Source: Frankia alni ACN14a (lineage in GTDB: Bacteria > Actinomycetota > Actinomycetes > Frankiales > Frankiaceae). Taken from it: DNA of 64,000 bases. The DNA is taken from positions 5,946,962-6,010,961 of the forward strand of contig NC_008278.1 of assembly GCF_000058485.1 (NCBI RefSeq). The letters are read 5' to 3'. The position numbers and the translations under genes are program-made. The notes under the pieces were generated by a model that did no database searches, was not told the origin of the DNA, and was given only the letters and a program-made list of their open reading frames with translations. Positions 1 to 8,886 of the stretch are shown one piece after another. How positions within the stretch are numbered: the first letter of the stretch is position 1; every line of letters begins with the position of its first letter.

Positions 1-252
1 AATCCCTATCGCTGCCGAGCGGAACGCCATCCGGCGAATCGTTTGACGGCCGCCTGCGCTGTCGCCGACGGCAACCGTCTCGGCGGCACTGTCCGCCCTG
101 CGTCCAGGAGCTACGCCCGCCGGGCCATCGCCTGCTGGCACGGCGCCGCATTGCAGGACGCCGCTTGACAAAACGCCCTAGATCCCAACGATTAGCCGGG
201 TCGGCTACGGATCGGTCGAACCTGGCGCGAACCGCCGGTATTCTTGCTGCTC

Positions 253-284
253 TGGCCGAATGAGCGCTTACCCTCATTCGGCCA
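253..284. promoter_or_regulatory. 12-bp inverted repeat upstream of DUF397 gene
   Basis: TGGCCGAATGAG at 253-264 is perfectly complementary to CTCATTCGGCCA at 273-284, with an 8-base loop. No T-run follows, so a protein-binding site or leader hairpin is as likely as a terminator. Confidence 0.5.
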
Positions 285-311
285 CTGACAGTTAGCGCGC
301 ATCTCTCGTAC

Positions 312-330
312 GGGAGACGCCGTATCTCCC
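312..330. promoter_or_regulatory. Short inverted repeat abutting the DUF397 ribosome binding site
   Basis: GGGAGA at 312-317 pairs with TCTCCC at 325-330, ending two bases before the AGGAGG at 332-337. The bases just upstream (TCTCTCGTACGGGAGA) can form a competing near-palindrome. A role in translation control is an inference only. Confidence 0.35.
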
Positions 331-341
331 AGGAGGCAGGC

Positions 342-551
342 ATGCTGCCGACCGATCCGGCCGGGCTGGTGTGGCGCAAGAGTCGAGCCAGCAACTCGTC
401 AAACTGCGTGGAGGTGGCCATCGTTCCCGGCCACGTACTGATACGCGACTCGAAGAACCCCGGGGGTGGGATGCTTTCGTTCACCGAGGCGGAGTGGGCC
501 GCGTTCCTCGTGGGGGCACGCGCGGGCGAGTTCGACCTGCCCGAGGTCTGA
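342..551 (+). CDS. DUF397 domain protein
   Basis: A 69-residue protein that fits the DUF397 family: the WRKS motif at residues 11-14, an N-C-V-E-V-A segment, a central D-S-K and a C-terminal F-x-x-x-E-W-x-A-F with a G-E-F tail. The start is supported by AGGAGG at 332-337 eight bases upstream. DUF397 proteins commonly accompany XRE-DUF5753 regulators in actinobacteria (WhiJ-type sets) and are thought to modulate them. Here such a regulator lies 630 bases downstream on the same strand. The biochemical function is not established. Confidence 0.88.
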   Translation: MLPTDPAGLVWRKSRASNSSNCVEVAIVPGHVLIRDSKNPGGGMLSFTEAEWAAFLVGARAGEFDLPEV

Positions 552-1128
552 CACCGCCACGCTCCGCCGACCTTCGAGGCGAGACGAGCACAGCACGACC
601 CATGCTCGGGCGCGCCCGGTTCCGTACGCGGCCCACCCGCTGTCCGCAGTCTGTACTCCACGCTGTCCGCGGTCTGTCTGCGCACTGCCCGCGGTCTGTC
701 TTCGGCACCGCCCGCGGTCCGTTCACGCCGCCGCCGGCGTCCGGTCGTCCCCGGACGGACAATCGGCGTCCCGCATCGCGCGGTCCCGCCCCCGCACGGA
801 CGACCTCGCCTGCCCCGGACGAAGGGCGCGCTGGCACCGCCTCCCCACACCCGCACGGAGCCGACGCGCCGGGCGGGGGCACGCACCCATGCCCTTGCAG
901 CCGCCTGACCAGCACATTCACGACCCAAGAATCGGTCGTGCGCCTATGCGGCAGGAGGTGTACGGGGGGCCAGTAGGCGGGCGGTTGCCCGGCAGATGTC
1001 CAGTAGTCGTTCCAACTGCGGCATCCCGGGACCAGTCGGGAGGGGATGTTCCGGTCGGATGAATAGCCGACGGGGGTGTCGCAAAGTGAACCTGGCCGAC
1101 CGGAGCCTGCCGACCGCCTGTAGGCAGC
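552..1128. other. Gap without a supported gene; degenerate GC-rich repeats
   Basis: Several overlapping frames are open here but none looks like protein: they are Arg/Pro-rich and lack a ribosome binding site. Between about 635 and 722 a unit resembling C-T-G-Y-C-C-G-C-G-G-T-C-T-G-T recurs four times. The remainder holds no feature I can name. Confidence 0.45.
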
Positions 1129-1142
1129 ATGCCATATGGCAT
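1129..1142. promoter_or_regulatory. Perfect 14-bp palindrome, putative operator
   Basis: ATGCCATATGGCAT is its own reverse complement. It lies about 30 bases upstream of the ribosome binding site of the XRE/DUF5753 regulator, in an otherwise GC-rich stretch. The position suits autoregulation by that regulator, which is an inference. Confidence 0.55.
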
Positions 1143-1183
1143 ATTGAGCCGCGACAGCGTAGTCTCGGTTTGGAGGGGTGCTC

Positions 1184-2092
1184 ATGGTCGGCGAACGTAA
1201 TCCAGCGGTCCTGCGGAGAAGGCTCCGCACGGAGTTGCGCCGCGCCCGCGCGGCCGCCGGCATGACCCAGCGCGACGCCGCCACCGGGCTGGACTGGTCG
1301 CCGTCGAAGCTCATCCGCATCGAGAACGGGTCGGTGGGAATCACCCCGGTCGACCTGCGGGCACTGCTCGGCCTCTACGGCGTCACCGACAACGACCGGA
1401 TTGAGTCACTGGTCGAGATGGCCCGGGCGAGCCGGCGTTCCGGCTGGGGCGAGTACAAGGACGTCCTCTCCCGCGAGTTCCTCATCTACCTGGAAAACGA
1501 GGCGTCCGCCTCGGCCATCCGGCAGACCGAGCCGCTACTGGTACCGGGGCTTCTGCAGACCGAGGAGTACGGCCGGGCGCTGCTGCGCAGCGGAACCATC
1601 GGCCGGGACAACGCGGCGTTCGTCGATCGGGCCTGGGAGGTCCGCCTCTCCCGGCAGGAGATTCTCGAGCAGACCGACCGGCCCGAGATGGTCTTCATCC
1701 TCGACGAGGCGGCGATCCGGCGCCAGGTCGGCGGCGCCGGGGTGATGCGCCGACAGCTCGAGTACCTTCGGGCCCTGGCGCGGGACGGTCGCGCGGAGAT
1801 CGCGGCGATTCCTTTCTCCGCCGGCGCCCACCAGGGCATGCGGGGCCCGTTCACGATCCTCGAGTTCGCCGAACCCGAGGACGATCCGGTGCTCTACTTC
1901 GAGAACAGCCTCGGCGACACGATCAACCGTGACGACACCGAGCTCACCTCGCAGTATCTGACCACGTTTCTGGAACTGCAGGAACTGGCGGTGAGCGGGC
2001 CGGCATTCGAGGACATGATCGACCGGGCGGTGGCCGAGATGACCGGTGCCATCGAGGTGTCCGTTCCGCGACCGGTCTCCTCCACGACCTGA
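1184..2092 (+). CDS. XRE-family HTH regulator with DUF5753
   Basis: A 302-residue regulator. An N-terminal helix-turn-helix (about residues 10-70, with M-T-Q-R-D-A-A and S-P-S-K-L-I-R-I-E-N) is followed by a DUF5753 domain (about 90-275), marked by Y-L-x-x-E-x-x-A and V-P-G-L-L-Q-T-x-E-Y. I chose the ATG at 1184 because GGAGG at 1172-1176 is seven bases upstream; a GTG at 1178 overlaps that site and is less likely. The family belongs to the WhiJ-like actinobacterial regulators that usually pair with DUF397 proteins, as here. The palindrome at 1129-1142 could be its operator. Confidence 0.92.
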   Translation: MVGERNPAVLRRRLRTELRRARAAAGMTQRDAATGLDWSPSKLIRIENGSVGITPVDLRALLGLYGVTDNDRIESLVEMARASRRSGWGEYKDVLSREFLIYLENEASASAIRQTEPLLVPGLLQTEEYGRALLRSGTIGRDNAAFVDRAWEVRLSRQEILEQTDRPEMVFILDEAAIRRQVGGAGVMRRQLEYLRALARDGRAEIAAIPFSAGAHQGMRGPFTILEFAEPEDDPVLYFENSLGDTINRDDTELTSQYLTTFLELQELAVSGPAFEDMIDRAVAEMTGAIEVSVPRPVSSTT

Positions 2093-2261
2093 TTCCACCG
2101 ATCGCGGCGACTCGCCGATCAGGGCGACCCACCGATCACGACGACAGAGCGGGGAAGGATGACGACAACTGAGGTAGGCGTCCTCGCTGCCGGGTGGCCG
2201 TCGGACCGGGCCCGCCCGGCCGCGCCGCGCCGACGGACCTAGCGTCGGGTGGCCACGTCCC

Positions 2262-2567
2262 ATGCCCGTCGATGAGGTACCGCAGAGCGATCGACAGGAC
2301 GCGTCCGTAGGTCTCGACGGATGGCGCCTGGTGGAGGGGTTCGCCAGATACGTCGTCTCCAGTTGGGGAGTCACGCTCCGCTTCGTGGTGGTGCTGTCGA
2401 TTCCCACCGTCTCCGCGCTGCTCGTCGTGGTCGCGCTGGTCGAGGTCGACCACGATCCGCTGTGGCTGCTCGGCGCCCTGCCGAGCGCCGTCCTGGTCGT
2501 CGCCCTCGCGAGATTCCTGCGAACGCTCCGGCGCCATCGAGCGAAGACCGGTCCCGATCGTTGGTGA
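2262..2567 (+). CDS. Small two-helix membrane protein
   Basis: A 101-residue protein with two predicted membrane segments, about residues 38-60 and 66-86, followed by a basic tail (R-T-L-R-R-H-R-A-K). I recognise no family. No clear ribosome binding site precedes the ATG, so the start or even the gene is uncertain. It converges with the next small membrane protein across a 35-base gap. Confidence 0.5.
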   Translation: MPVDEVPQSDRQDASVGLDGWRLVEGFARYVVSSWGVTLRFVVVLSIPTVSALLVVVALVEVDHDPLWLLGALPSAVLVVALARFLRTLRRHRAKTGPDRW

Positions 2568-2602
2568 CCGGACGGGTCTTCGTCGCAGCCGGCGACCGGA
2601 CC

Positions 2603-2899
2603 TCAGCGGCGGCTGGCACGCATCCGCGCGACGATGGCGTCGGCGTACCAGGCGGCCACGATCACCAGTGCGAAGGTGACGCCCACCATGACCGCGAGCT
2701 GGGCGATGCGGTCGACCAGGTCGCCCAGCAGCAGCCCGACGAGGGAGCCGGCGCCGAACGACAGGACGCCGGCCACGAGACCGTAGGCAGCCGCGGCGCC
2801 GTCCACGGGCACACGCGGGGTGAAGCGGCGACGCGAGGGCGATGGAGACGGTCCGGGGTTAGCCATCCATGCCTCCATCATCTGACCCCGAGCGTTCAT
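2603..2899 (-). CDS. Small membrane protein of unknown function
   Basis: Up to 98 residues, with a basic N-terminal region (S-R-R-R-F) and two hydrophobic segments near residues 35-58 and 66-88, then a short basic tail (A-R-M-R-A-S-R-R). The start could also be the internal Met of M-A-N-P-G-P. No recognisable domain. The topology suggests a small integral membrane protein with both ends cytoplasmic. Confidence 0.55.
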   Translation of the reverse strand: MNARGQMMEAWMANPGPSPSPSRRRFTPRVPVDGAAAAYGLVAGVLSFGAGSLVGLLLGDLVDRIAQLAVMVGVTFALVIVAAWYADAIVARMRASRR

Positions 2900-3145
2900 C
2901 GTACCGCCATCAGATCTCGATCAACAGGTCGATCATGAACCGGCCCGCCCTCGCGACGGCGTAACCCGCACCGCCGCCCCGCGCGCAGGGCGCCCGCAGG
3001 ACTGACGCGGCGCACGTGCCGGGCGGCGGGAGTGTGGTGACGGCATGCTATCTGGCAGTCGCCGACAGAGATAGAGGCCGACGCCGCCGAACCCTACGCG
3101 CAGGCCCCACGCGGAGCCCGGGGGCCTCGCCGTCGAAACAGCGGT

Positions 3146-3721
3146 TCAGCTGTCCGCGTCTGCGCCGCGCGGCGGGACGGTGCGCAGGGTGGCGAGCGCG
3201 GTGCGCAGGTCGTCCCAGGGGAAGGCAGTGTTCTCCCGGCCGGGCTGATCGGCTCCGGCGCGCGGGTCGCCGGGTCGTCCGATCACCAGGCGCACGCCCC
3301 AGGACCGCAGGGTGGCGATGCTCGCCGCGTACGCGGGGTGAGCGGCCAGGGCGCTGTTCGGGTACGGCGCGATGATGATCGGCAGACCGGCGCCGACGGC
3401 CTCGTTGAGCAGGCCCAGGGCCAGGGTGTCCGAGACGCCAGCGACGATCTTGTTGACGGTGTTGAACGTCGCCGGTGCGACGACGATGGCGTCGGCCGGC
3501 GGCAGCACGTCGGGCTCCCCCGGCCGCTTGTACGCGGAGCGAACCGGATGGCCGGTCAGCTCGGCGAGCCGCCCCGCATCGAGGAACCCGGTCGCCGACG
3601 GGGTGGCGACCACGCACACGTCCCAGCCCGCGCCCTGGGCGTACTCGACGAACGCCGGCAGGTCCGCGGCCGGATAACCGCCGCAGGCCACGAGGTAGAG
3701 CACCGGATCGTCGGCTGTCAT
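3146..3721 (-). CDS. Flavoprotein of the phosphopantothenoylcysteine decarboxylase fold
   Basis: A 191-residue protein with the flavoprotein (DfpA/EpiD-like) fold: an N-terminal strand L-Y-L-V-A-C-G, the V-A-T-P-S-A segment, D-A-I-V-V-A-P-A-T-F-N-T-V-N-K and S-D-T-L-A-L-G-L-L-N-E. I start at 3721 because AAGGG sits six bases upstream; an ATG at 3727 touches that site. In known family members this fold binds FMN; the substrate here is unknown. A clear paralogue is encoded at 19448-20002. Similar stand-alone flavoproteins often lie near XRE/DUF397 regulators in actinobacteria, and such a set is 1 kb upstream here. Confidence 0.85.
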   Translation of the reverse strand: MTADDPVLYLVACGGYPAADLPAFVEYAQGAGWDVCVVATPSATGFLDAGRLAELTGHPVRSAYKRPGEPDVLPPADAIVVAPATFNTVNKIVAGVSDTLALGLLNEAVGAGLPIIIAPYPNSALAAHPAYAASIATLRSWGVRLVIGRPGDPRAGADQPGRENTAFPWDDLRTALATLRTVPPRGADADS

Positions 3722-3772
3722 GGACATCCCTTCCAGAAGCCGGCCCGCACTGCCGGGACGTGGAGCGAGCGG

Positions 3773-6223
3773 TCAGTACAGCAGGCGCTGACCCGGGCCG
3801 GACCCGCCGGCGGCGAGCGCCCGCGCCGACATCCGGTACAGCGACGCCTGGGTGGCGTCGTTGCAGGTGTAGTACAGGTCGCCGCCGGGATCGGCGAGGA
3901 CGCCGAACAGCCGCTCGGTGTCGCCCACGCACGCCTGCCGCAGGACCGGCCGGACCGGTGCAGCGGTGCCGGTGCCCTCAGTGCCCGTGCCGCCGGTGTC
4001 GGGGCCGGTGCGGGTGCCGGGGCCGGTGCCGCCCGGCCGGTCGCCGACCTGCCAGATCGCCCCGTGCCGGGCGTCGGTGAACAGCACTCCCCCGCCGCCG
4101 CCCGGAGCCGGTGTGAGGCTGGTGATGGCGGCGTCGTCGAGGGTGCGGTCGACGACGGTCCTGATCGTTCCGTTCTCGACGACGTGGATGCGGGCGTGCC
4201 CGTCGGCGTACGACAGGACGAACACCCGTCCCGCGGCGTCGACCGCGACGCTGTAGGCGTTGGCCAGCGGCACCTCGGTCGCCCGGTCGGTGCCGTCGTC
4301 GTACCGGCGTTCGTGGGCCACCCGGTGGCCGCGGTCGGTGGCGGCGCCGTTGCCGGCGACGAGCTGCGCCGCCGTGGTGCGGTAGTCGCCCGTCCCGGCG
4401 GCGGGATCGATCTTCCAGACCTGGCCGGCGTAGCCGGTGGTGAAGTACAGCGCGCCGCCCGGGCTCACCGCGACGCTGGTCGGCGTGCCGATCTGCGCGC
4501 CGACGTTCTTCGGCCCGGCCGCGCCGCCCGCCGGGCAGATCGTCGCCGGCGCCACCGCCTTACCGCCGTCGGCCGCCCCCGCCAGCACCCGGTCCACCGT
4601 CTCCGTCGACGGCCGCCCGGCCACGGTCTCGACCCGCCACGGCTGCCCCGCCGGCCGGTAGACCCGGCGGACGACGCAGTTCCACTCGTCGGCGATGAAG
4701 ATCGACCCGTCACCACCGCCGGCGGCGATGCCGGCCGGGCGGCGCAGCGCGGCGACCGCGGCCGGTTCGTCCCGGGCCGGTCCCGGCTGGCCGCTGCGGT
4801 CGGCGCCGGCCCGGCCGACGACCGTGCTGGCCGCCCCCCGCGCGAACAGCGTCAGCGCGTGCTGGCTGGAGTCGGCGAGCAGGATGTCGCCACCGCCGTC
4901 CGCCGCCAGGCTGACCAGGCCACGCAGCGGCAGCGGCGCGCTCACCGGGTACGCCGGCGCGGCACTCGGCCGGACGGGCGCCGCCGCGGGCCCGCCGCCG
5001 CCGCCCGGCCCGACGCGCAGGACGCCCGTGGCGAGCAGCACGACGACCGCGAGAACGACCGCGATCAGGCCCGACGCGGACCAGCCGAGCTCCCCCACCC
5101 GCGCCCGCGCCCACGCCGACCCGCCCCGCTCCCGCAGCGACCGCAGGACCCCGGCGTACCGCGACCGGACCCCGCCGGCCTGCCCGCCACCGATCAGCCC
5201 GGTGGCGGGAAGCCACCCGTTGGTCGGGGGGCTGGTGGTCGGGGGGCTGGTGGTCGGGGGGCTGGTGGTCGGGGGGCTGGTGGTCGGGGGGCTGGCGTCG
5301 GCCGGCCGGTAACGCCGCGTCGGCGGGAGCGGGCCGCGGCTGCGGCGGCGCAGGTCCTCGTCGCCGCGGAAGCTGATCCCGGTGCCCGCCAGCCAGTCCG
5401 GTCCGAACGCGTACCGGGTGGCGTCGATCAGGTCCGCGGCGAAGGCGAGCGCACTCGGCTGGCGCTCCGCCGGATCCTTCGCGAGCGCCCGCAGGGCGAC
5501 GGCCGCCACCTCGGCAGGGATGCGCGGCAGCGGGTGCGGCACGGCCCGGCGGTGCCGCTCGGCCATGACGTGCGGCCGCGGGTCGGCGCCGAACGGCGGC
5601 GAGCCGGCGAGCAGCTCGTAGAGCACGGCGCCGAGGGCGTAGACGTCGGCGGCCATCCCGGCGGCGGCGAGGTCGAACTGCTCGGGCGCCAGGTACGGCG
5701 TCGAGCCGACCACGCTCGTCGGCGTGGCGGTGCCCGTCGACTCCAGCAGGCGCGCGATGCCGAAGTCGGTGAGCTTGGGCGCCCCGTCCGCGGCGAACAG
5801 GATGTTCGACGGCTTGATGTCGCGGTGCAGCAGGCCCTCGCGGTGCACCCGGTCGAGGGCGACGGCGACCGCCGCGACGGTGGCGCAGGCGGCCGGCGGC
5901 GCGAGCCCCGCCTGCGCGCGCCCGGCCAGCGTCCCGCCGGGCAGCAGCTCCATGACGATGAGGGCCATGTCCGCGTCGCGCACGTAGTCGAAGACCCGGA
6001 CGATGTGCGGATGGTCGAGGCTGGCGACGATCCGCGCCTCGGCGTCGACGCCGTCGGCGGGCGGCTCCGACGCGGGCGCGGGCACCGCCAGCACCTTGAC
6101 CGCCACGTCCCGGTCGAGCCGGCGATGCCGGGCGGCGAACACCCGGCCAAACCCGCCGCGGCCGAGCTCGGCGCCGATCTCGTAGTCCGGCAGCACCGCC
6201 TGGACGTGCCCCTGCACGATCAC
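3773..6223 (-). CDS. Receptor Ser/Thr protein kinase with NHL-type beta-propeller
   Basis: An 816-residue membrane kinase of the PknB/PknD type. The N-terminal kinase domain (about 12-275) has the glycine loop G-R-G-G-F-G at 21-26, the ATP lysine K43, the catalytic H-R-D at 133-135 and D-F-G at 153-155, so it should be active. A proline/threonine linker carries five copies of S-P-P-T-T (about 309-334). One membrane helix (about 380-400) is followed by an extracellular region with NHL-like repeats (for example G-D-I-L-L-A-D-S and S-I-F-I-A-D-E-W-N), probably a sensor propeller. The start is a GTG with a G-rich site upstream. The ligand is unknown. Confidence 0.92.
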   Translation of the reverse strand: MIVQGHVQAVLPDYEIGAELGRGGFGRVFAARHRRLDRDVAVKVLAVPAPASEPPADGVDAEARIVASLDHPHIVRVFDYVRDADMALIVMELLPGGTLAGRAQAGLAPPAACATVAAVAVALDRVHREGLLHRDIKPSNILFAADGAPKLTDFGIARLLESTGTATPTSVVGSTPYLAPEQFDLAAAGMAADVYALGAVLYELLAGSPPFGADPRPHVMAERHRRAVPHPLPRIPAEVAAVALRALAKDPAERQPSALAFAADLIDATRYAFGPDWLAGTGISFRGDEDLRRRSRGPLPPTRRYRPADASPPTTSPPTTSPPTTSPPTTSPPTNGWLPATGLIGGGQAGGVRSRYAGVLRSLRERGGSAWARARVGELGWSASGLIAVVLAVVVLLATGVLRVGPGGGGGPAAAPVRPSAAPAYPVSAPLPLRGLVSLAADGGGDILLADSSQHALTLFARGAASTVVGRAGADRSGQPGPARDEPAAVAALRRPAGIAAGGGDGSIFIADEWNCVVRRVYRPAGQPWRVETVAGRPSTETVDRVLAGAADGGKAVAPATICPAGGAAGPKNVGAQIGTPTSVAVSPGGALYFTTGYAGQVWKIDPAAGTGDYRTTAAQLVAGNGAATDRGHRVAHERRYDDGTDRATEVPLANAYSVAVDAAGRVFVLSYADGHARIHVVENGTIRTVVDRTLDDAAITSLTPAPGGGGGVLFTDARHGAIWQVGDRPGGTGPGTRTGPDTGGTGTEGTGTAAPVRPVLRQACVGDTERLFGVLADPGGDLYYTCNDATQASLYRMSARALAAGGSGPGQRLLY
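5222..5296. repeat. 15-bp tandem repeat, five copies, inside the kinase gene
   Basis: The unit GGTCGGGGGGCTGGT, read on the plus strand, repeats five times without interruption. It encodes the S-P-P-T-T repeat of the kinase linker on the minus strand, keeps frame and is likely length-variable between strains. Confidence 0.85.
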
Positions 6224-6301
6224 GCGCTACCCCGCGTCCGCCGCGTTCCCCGCCATTCCAGGCCCGCCACCAGGCCGGGATCATCTGTGAGCCGACTATA
6301 A

Positions 6302-6728
6302 CCGAGCACCTGCGACCGATCCGCCACCGAGCGGTCAGGGCGCCGGGGCGCGGACGACGACCGGGACAGGGGACAGCGAGCGCCCGTGGCCGCCCGGGAT
6401 TACCGCCGACGTCCTATCCACCGTCCCCGACGCGGGCCCGATGGGTTCTTCGAAACGGCAGTTCGGGGCGGGAGGACTCCCTCGCCGTTGTTCTCCGAGC
6501 AAACACCTCGGACTTCTCAGCCGGGAGGTCGGCGGGTTTCGGGGAACACCGCGTCGGTCGGATCGCGAGAGAAGGTGCCACGAAAAGCACGGGCCGCTCG
6601 ACGTCCGGCGGTGGGTGATCGGCTGTCGGCTGCGGGCGGCCCTGCGGGTACCGGAACCACCGGCCGTCACGGGTCTTGCGGCCCGGTGGCACAATCGGCG
6701 CCGAGTCCGAAACGGGGGTGAGGACGGC
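6302..6728. other. Divergent intergenic region before the TIR gene
   Basis: About 500 bases separate the kinase start from the TIR gene start. I see no gene in it: the frame reading into the TIR protein from 6441 is Arg-rich and lacks a ribosome binding site. A CACAAT at about 6692 is the only -10-like hexamer before the start. The region presumably holds the promoters of both divergent units. Confidence 0.4.
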
Positions 6729-8882
6729 GTGTCGGCCATGGGACGATGGGACTTCTTTCTTTCGTATGCGGCCGAAGATCGTCTGTGGGCCGAGTGGCTC
6801 GCCTGGCAACTGGAGTCCGCGCATTACCGGGTGCTCATCCGGGCCTGGGACTTCGTGCCGGGATCGAACTGGAGCCTGCATATCCAGCAGGGCGTCGTCG
6901 GCGCGGAACGCACCATCGTCGTGCTGTCTGCGGCGTATCTGCGCTCCCTGGACGACACCCCGGAGTGGCAGGCGGCGTTCGCCGCCGACCCATCCGGAGC
7001 CGGGCGGCGGCTCCTGCCTGTCCGGGTCGAGGACTGCGAGCTGCCCGGGTTACTGAAGCAGCTCGCCCCCATCGACCTGTTCGACCAGCCCGCCGATTCC
7101 GCCCGTGACACGCTGATCGCCCTGGTCCGGCACGCGATCGACGGACGCGCGAAGCCGAACATCGAACCAGCCTTCCCAGCCCAGGCGCAAACCCGGCTGG
7201 CCGAACCCGCCTTTCCCTCGGCCCCAACCGGCTGTGGCTCGCGGGCCGGAAGTCCGGCCACACCGCCGACCGGCGAAGCGGCGTCCGCATGGCGACGAAG
7301 AACGAACCAGGCCGCCGGCACTCCTCGCCCCCCAGTCGCCGCACCCGGTGGTCCGCCCCGGACCACGCAGCCACGGCCCGCGACGATGCTGGCGATCCGG
7401 CCGGGCAGCGGCAATGACTCAGCGCCTTCCCCTCCGAACGCGGCCCCAGTCTCTCCGCTCTCCGACCCTGCCGCCCGGGGCCCAGAGGAGGCCGCCCGCA
7501 ATCCGGGGCAGGCTGCCCGAGACGCACCGCGCGCGAACCCGCCGCAGAAGTCAGGTCGGCCGGCGGCGGCGCCCCGGCGCCGGCGCGGTGGATCCTGGGC
7601 GACGCTGCCCGCGGACCGGGTCATCCGACTGGCCGACACGGTCGAACCGGCGGTCCGCGCCGCGCTGGACCCGTTGCCCGCCGACGCGCCCGCCGTCCTC
7701 GGCTACCGCCCGGACGCACAGCCCTCGCTCGCCGCCTGCCAACGGGCGTTGCTCGCCGATCTGGAGTCGGTCGCGGTGGCGCTGTTCCCCGACTGGCTGC
7801 CAGGCGCCGAGGTCATCGAGTCGGCGGGCGGGGTGGGCGTGGCCGCGGCGCGGGCCCTCGCCAGCCGGAGCGCCGCCGCGCTGGACGTCTTCGGGCCGTA
7901 CCTGGCGGATCTGGCCGAGCGGTCCCTGCGCGGGGCGCCGACGGGCACGCGGTTCACCGTCGAGGTACGGGCCGCGGGCGTCGCGAAGGCCATCGCCGCC
8001 GGGTTCGGCCGTGAGCGGCTGGTACTGCTCGTCGATCCGGGGGCATCCGGGGGTCGGCTCCGCGACCGACGGACCGCCCTTGACGCACTGGCCTGGTTCG
8101 CCTATACGGCACGCGTCGGCGTGTGGTTGACCGGGCTCCCCGACGGCCCGGACGCCGACCGGGCCAGGACCGTGTCCTGCCCCGCGAGCGGGCGCCCGGC
8201 CCCGGCCGACGGGGCGTCCGAGCCGGCGGCGTCCCCGCTGCCGGGCGAGGTCGCCACACCGACCCCCGCGACCCTTAGCACGGCCGCGATCAACCAGATG
8301 GAGCCGACGGCAGCGACGCGCGAGGGGCGCATCCGGGCGCGGAGCGCCGGGGCGGAGCCGGCCCGGCCGCAGTCCACCTGGAGGGCGCCGGCCGCCCCAC
8401 CGTCGTCGACGACGATGGCACCGACGACGACGACACCGACGACGGCGACGGCGACGGCGACGGATGAGCCGGGTATGCCGGCGGGCGGCGATGACCGACC
8501 GAACCGAGTGGTGCTGCCCGCGGTCGTCGGCCGGCCGCATCCGGCGAGCCGGGCGGAGAAGCGGCTCGAAGGCGCGTTGCGCGCCAAGGAGTGGGCGCAC
8601 GGGCGGGCCTGGAACCAGCCCTACCGCTCCGGCCCCCTGACCGGGCTGCACTACCTCGACCTCATCTGGTCCGCCGAGCGGGTGGTCATCGAGGTCGACG
8701 GCCCGGAACACCGCGGGGTTGCGCACTACGAATCGGACCGGCGGCGGGACGCCGAACTCGTCCTCGACGGCTTCGCCGTCCTGCGGTTCACCAACGACCA
8801 GGTGCTCGACGACGTGGACGCCGTCGCGAGCCAGATCGAACGATGCGTCGAGGCGCGCCGAAAGACTCCGAAAGAGGCATAG
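6729..8882 (+). CDS. TIR-domain protein with C-terminal DUF559-type nuclease domain
   Basis: A 717-residue protein. TIR domain at about 5-135: D-F-F-L-S-Y-A-x-E-D, W-D-F-V-P-G-S-N-W, and the conserved E-W with Glu79, expected to be the catalytic glutamate of NAD-consuming TIRs. A long Pro/Ala-rich linker leads to a helical module of unknown family (about 300-480), then a second linker. The C-terminus (about 600-710) fits DUF559, a Vsr-like PD-(D/E)XK nuclease fold, with Asp644 and E-V-D-G at 655-658. The GTG at 6729 is chosen because GAGGA ends four bases before it; the ATG at 6738 is the alternative. It is the first gene of a three-gene unit with four bases before the next start. Effector role in defence is inferred. 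Confidence 0.85.
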   Translation: MSAMGRWDFFLSYAAEDRLWAEWLAWQLESAHYRVLIRAWDFVPGSNWSLHIQQGVVGAERTIVVLSAAYLRSLDDTPEWQAAFAADPSGAGRRLLPVRVEDCELPGLLKQLAPIDLFDQPADSARDTLIALVRHAIDGRAKPNIEPAFPAQAQTRLAEPAFPSAPTGCGSRAGSPATPPTGEAASAWRRRTNQAAGTPRPPVAAPGGPPRTTQPRPATMLAIRPGSGNDSAPSPPNAAPVSPLSDPAARGPEEAARNPGQAARDAPRANPPQKSGRPAAAPRRRRGGSWATLPADRVIRLADTVEPAVRAALDPLPADAPAVLGYRPDAQPSLAACQRALLADLESVAVALFPDWLPGAEVIESAGGVGVAAARALASRSAAALDVFGPYLADLAERSLRGAPTGTRFTVEVRAAGVAKAIAAGFGRERLVLLVDPGASGGRLRDRRTALDALAWFAYTARVGVWLTGLPDGPDADRARTVSCPASGRPAPADGASEPAASPLPGEVATPTPATLSTAAINQMEPTAATREGRIRARSAGAEPARPQSTWRAPAAPPSSTTMAPTTTTPTTATATATDEPGMPAGGDDRPNRVVLPAVVGRPHPASRAEKRLEGALRAKEWAHGRAWNQPYRSGPLTGLHYLDLIWSAERVVIEVDGPEHRGVAHYESDRRRDAELVLDGFAVLRFTNDQVLDDVDAVASQIERCVEARRKTPKEA

Positions 8883-8886
8883 GACC

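Larger units (their letters stand above)
1..341. other. Non-coding leader region upstream of the DUF397 gene
   Basis: I see no convincing reading frame in this stretch. A consensus-like -35 hexamer TTGACA lies at 165-170, but no good -10 follows at 17 or 18 bases. Two inverted repeats near the downstream gene are listed separately. The left edge could contain the tail of a gene that begins outside the window, but no frame shows recognisable protein. Confidence 0.4.

Noticed and set aside
165-193. TTGACA at 165-170 as a sigma-70-type promoter
   Set aside because: The hexamer is perfect, but no acceptable -10 lies at 16-19 bases, so I do not list a promoter.
371-1062. Overlapping Arg/Pro-rich frames after the DUF397 gene
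   Set aside because: Several frames are open at once, as expected of GC-rich non-coding DNA; none has a start signal or recognisable domain.
3338-6301. 987-codon open frame on the plus strand opposite the NHL kinase
   Set aside because: It mirrors the kinase codon for codon, is Arg/Gly/Pro-rich with no domain, while the minus strand has complete kinase motifs.
6441-6728. N-terminal extension of the TIR protein from 6441
   Set aside because: The extra 96 residues are Arg/Gly-rich, precede a good ribosome site at 6720-6724, and the TIR fold begins directly after the chosen start.
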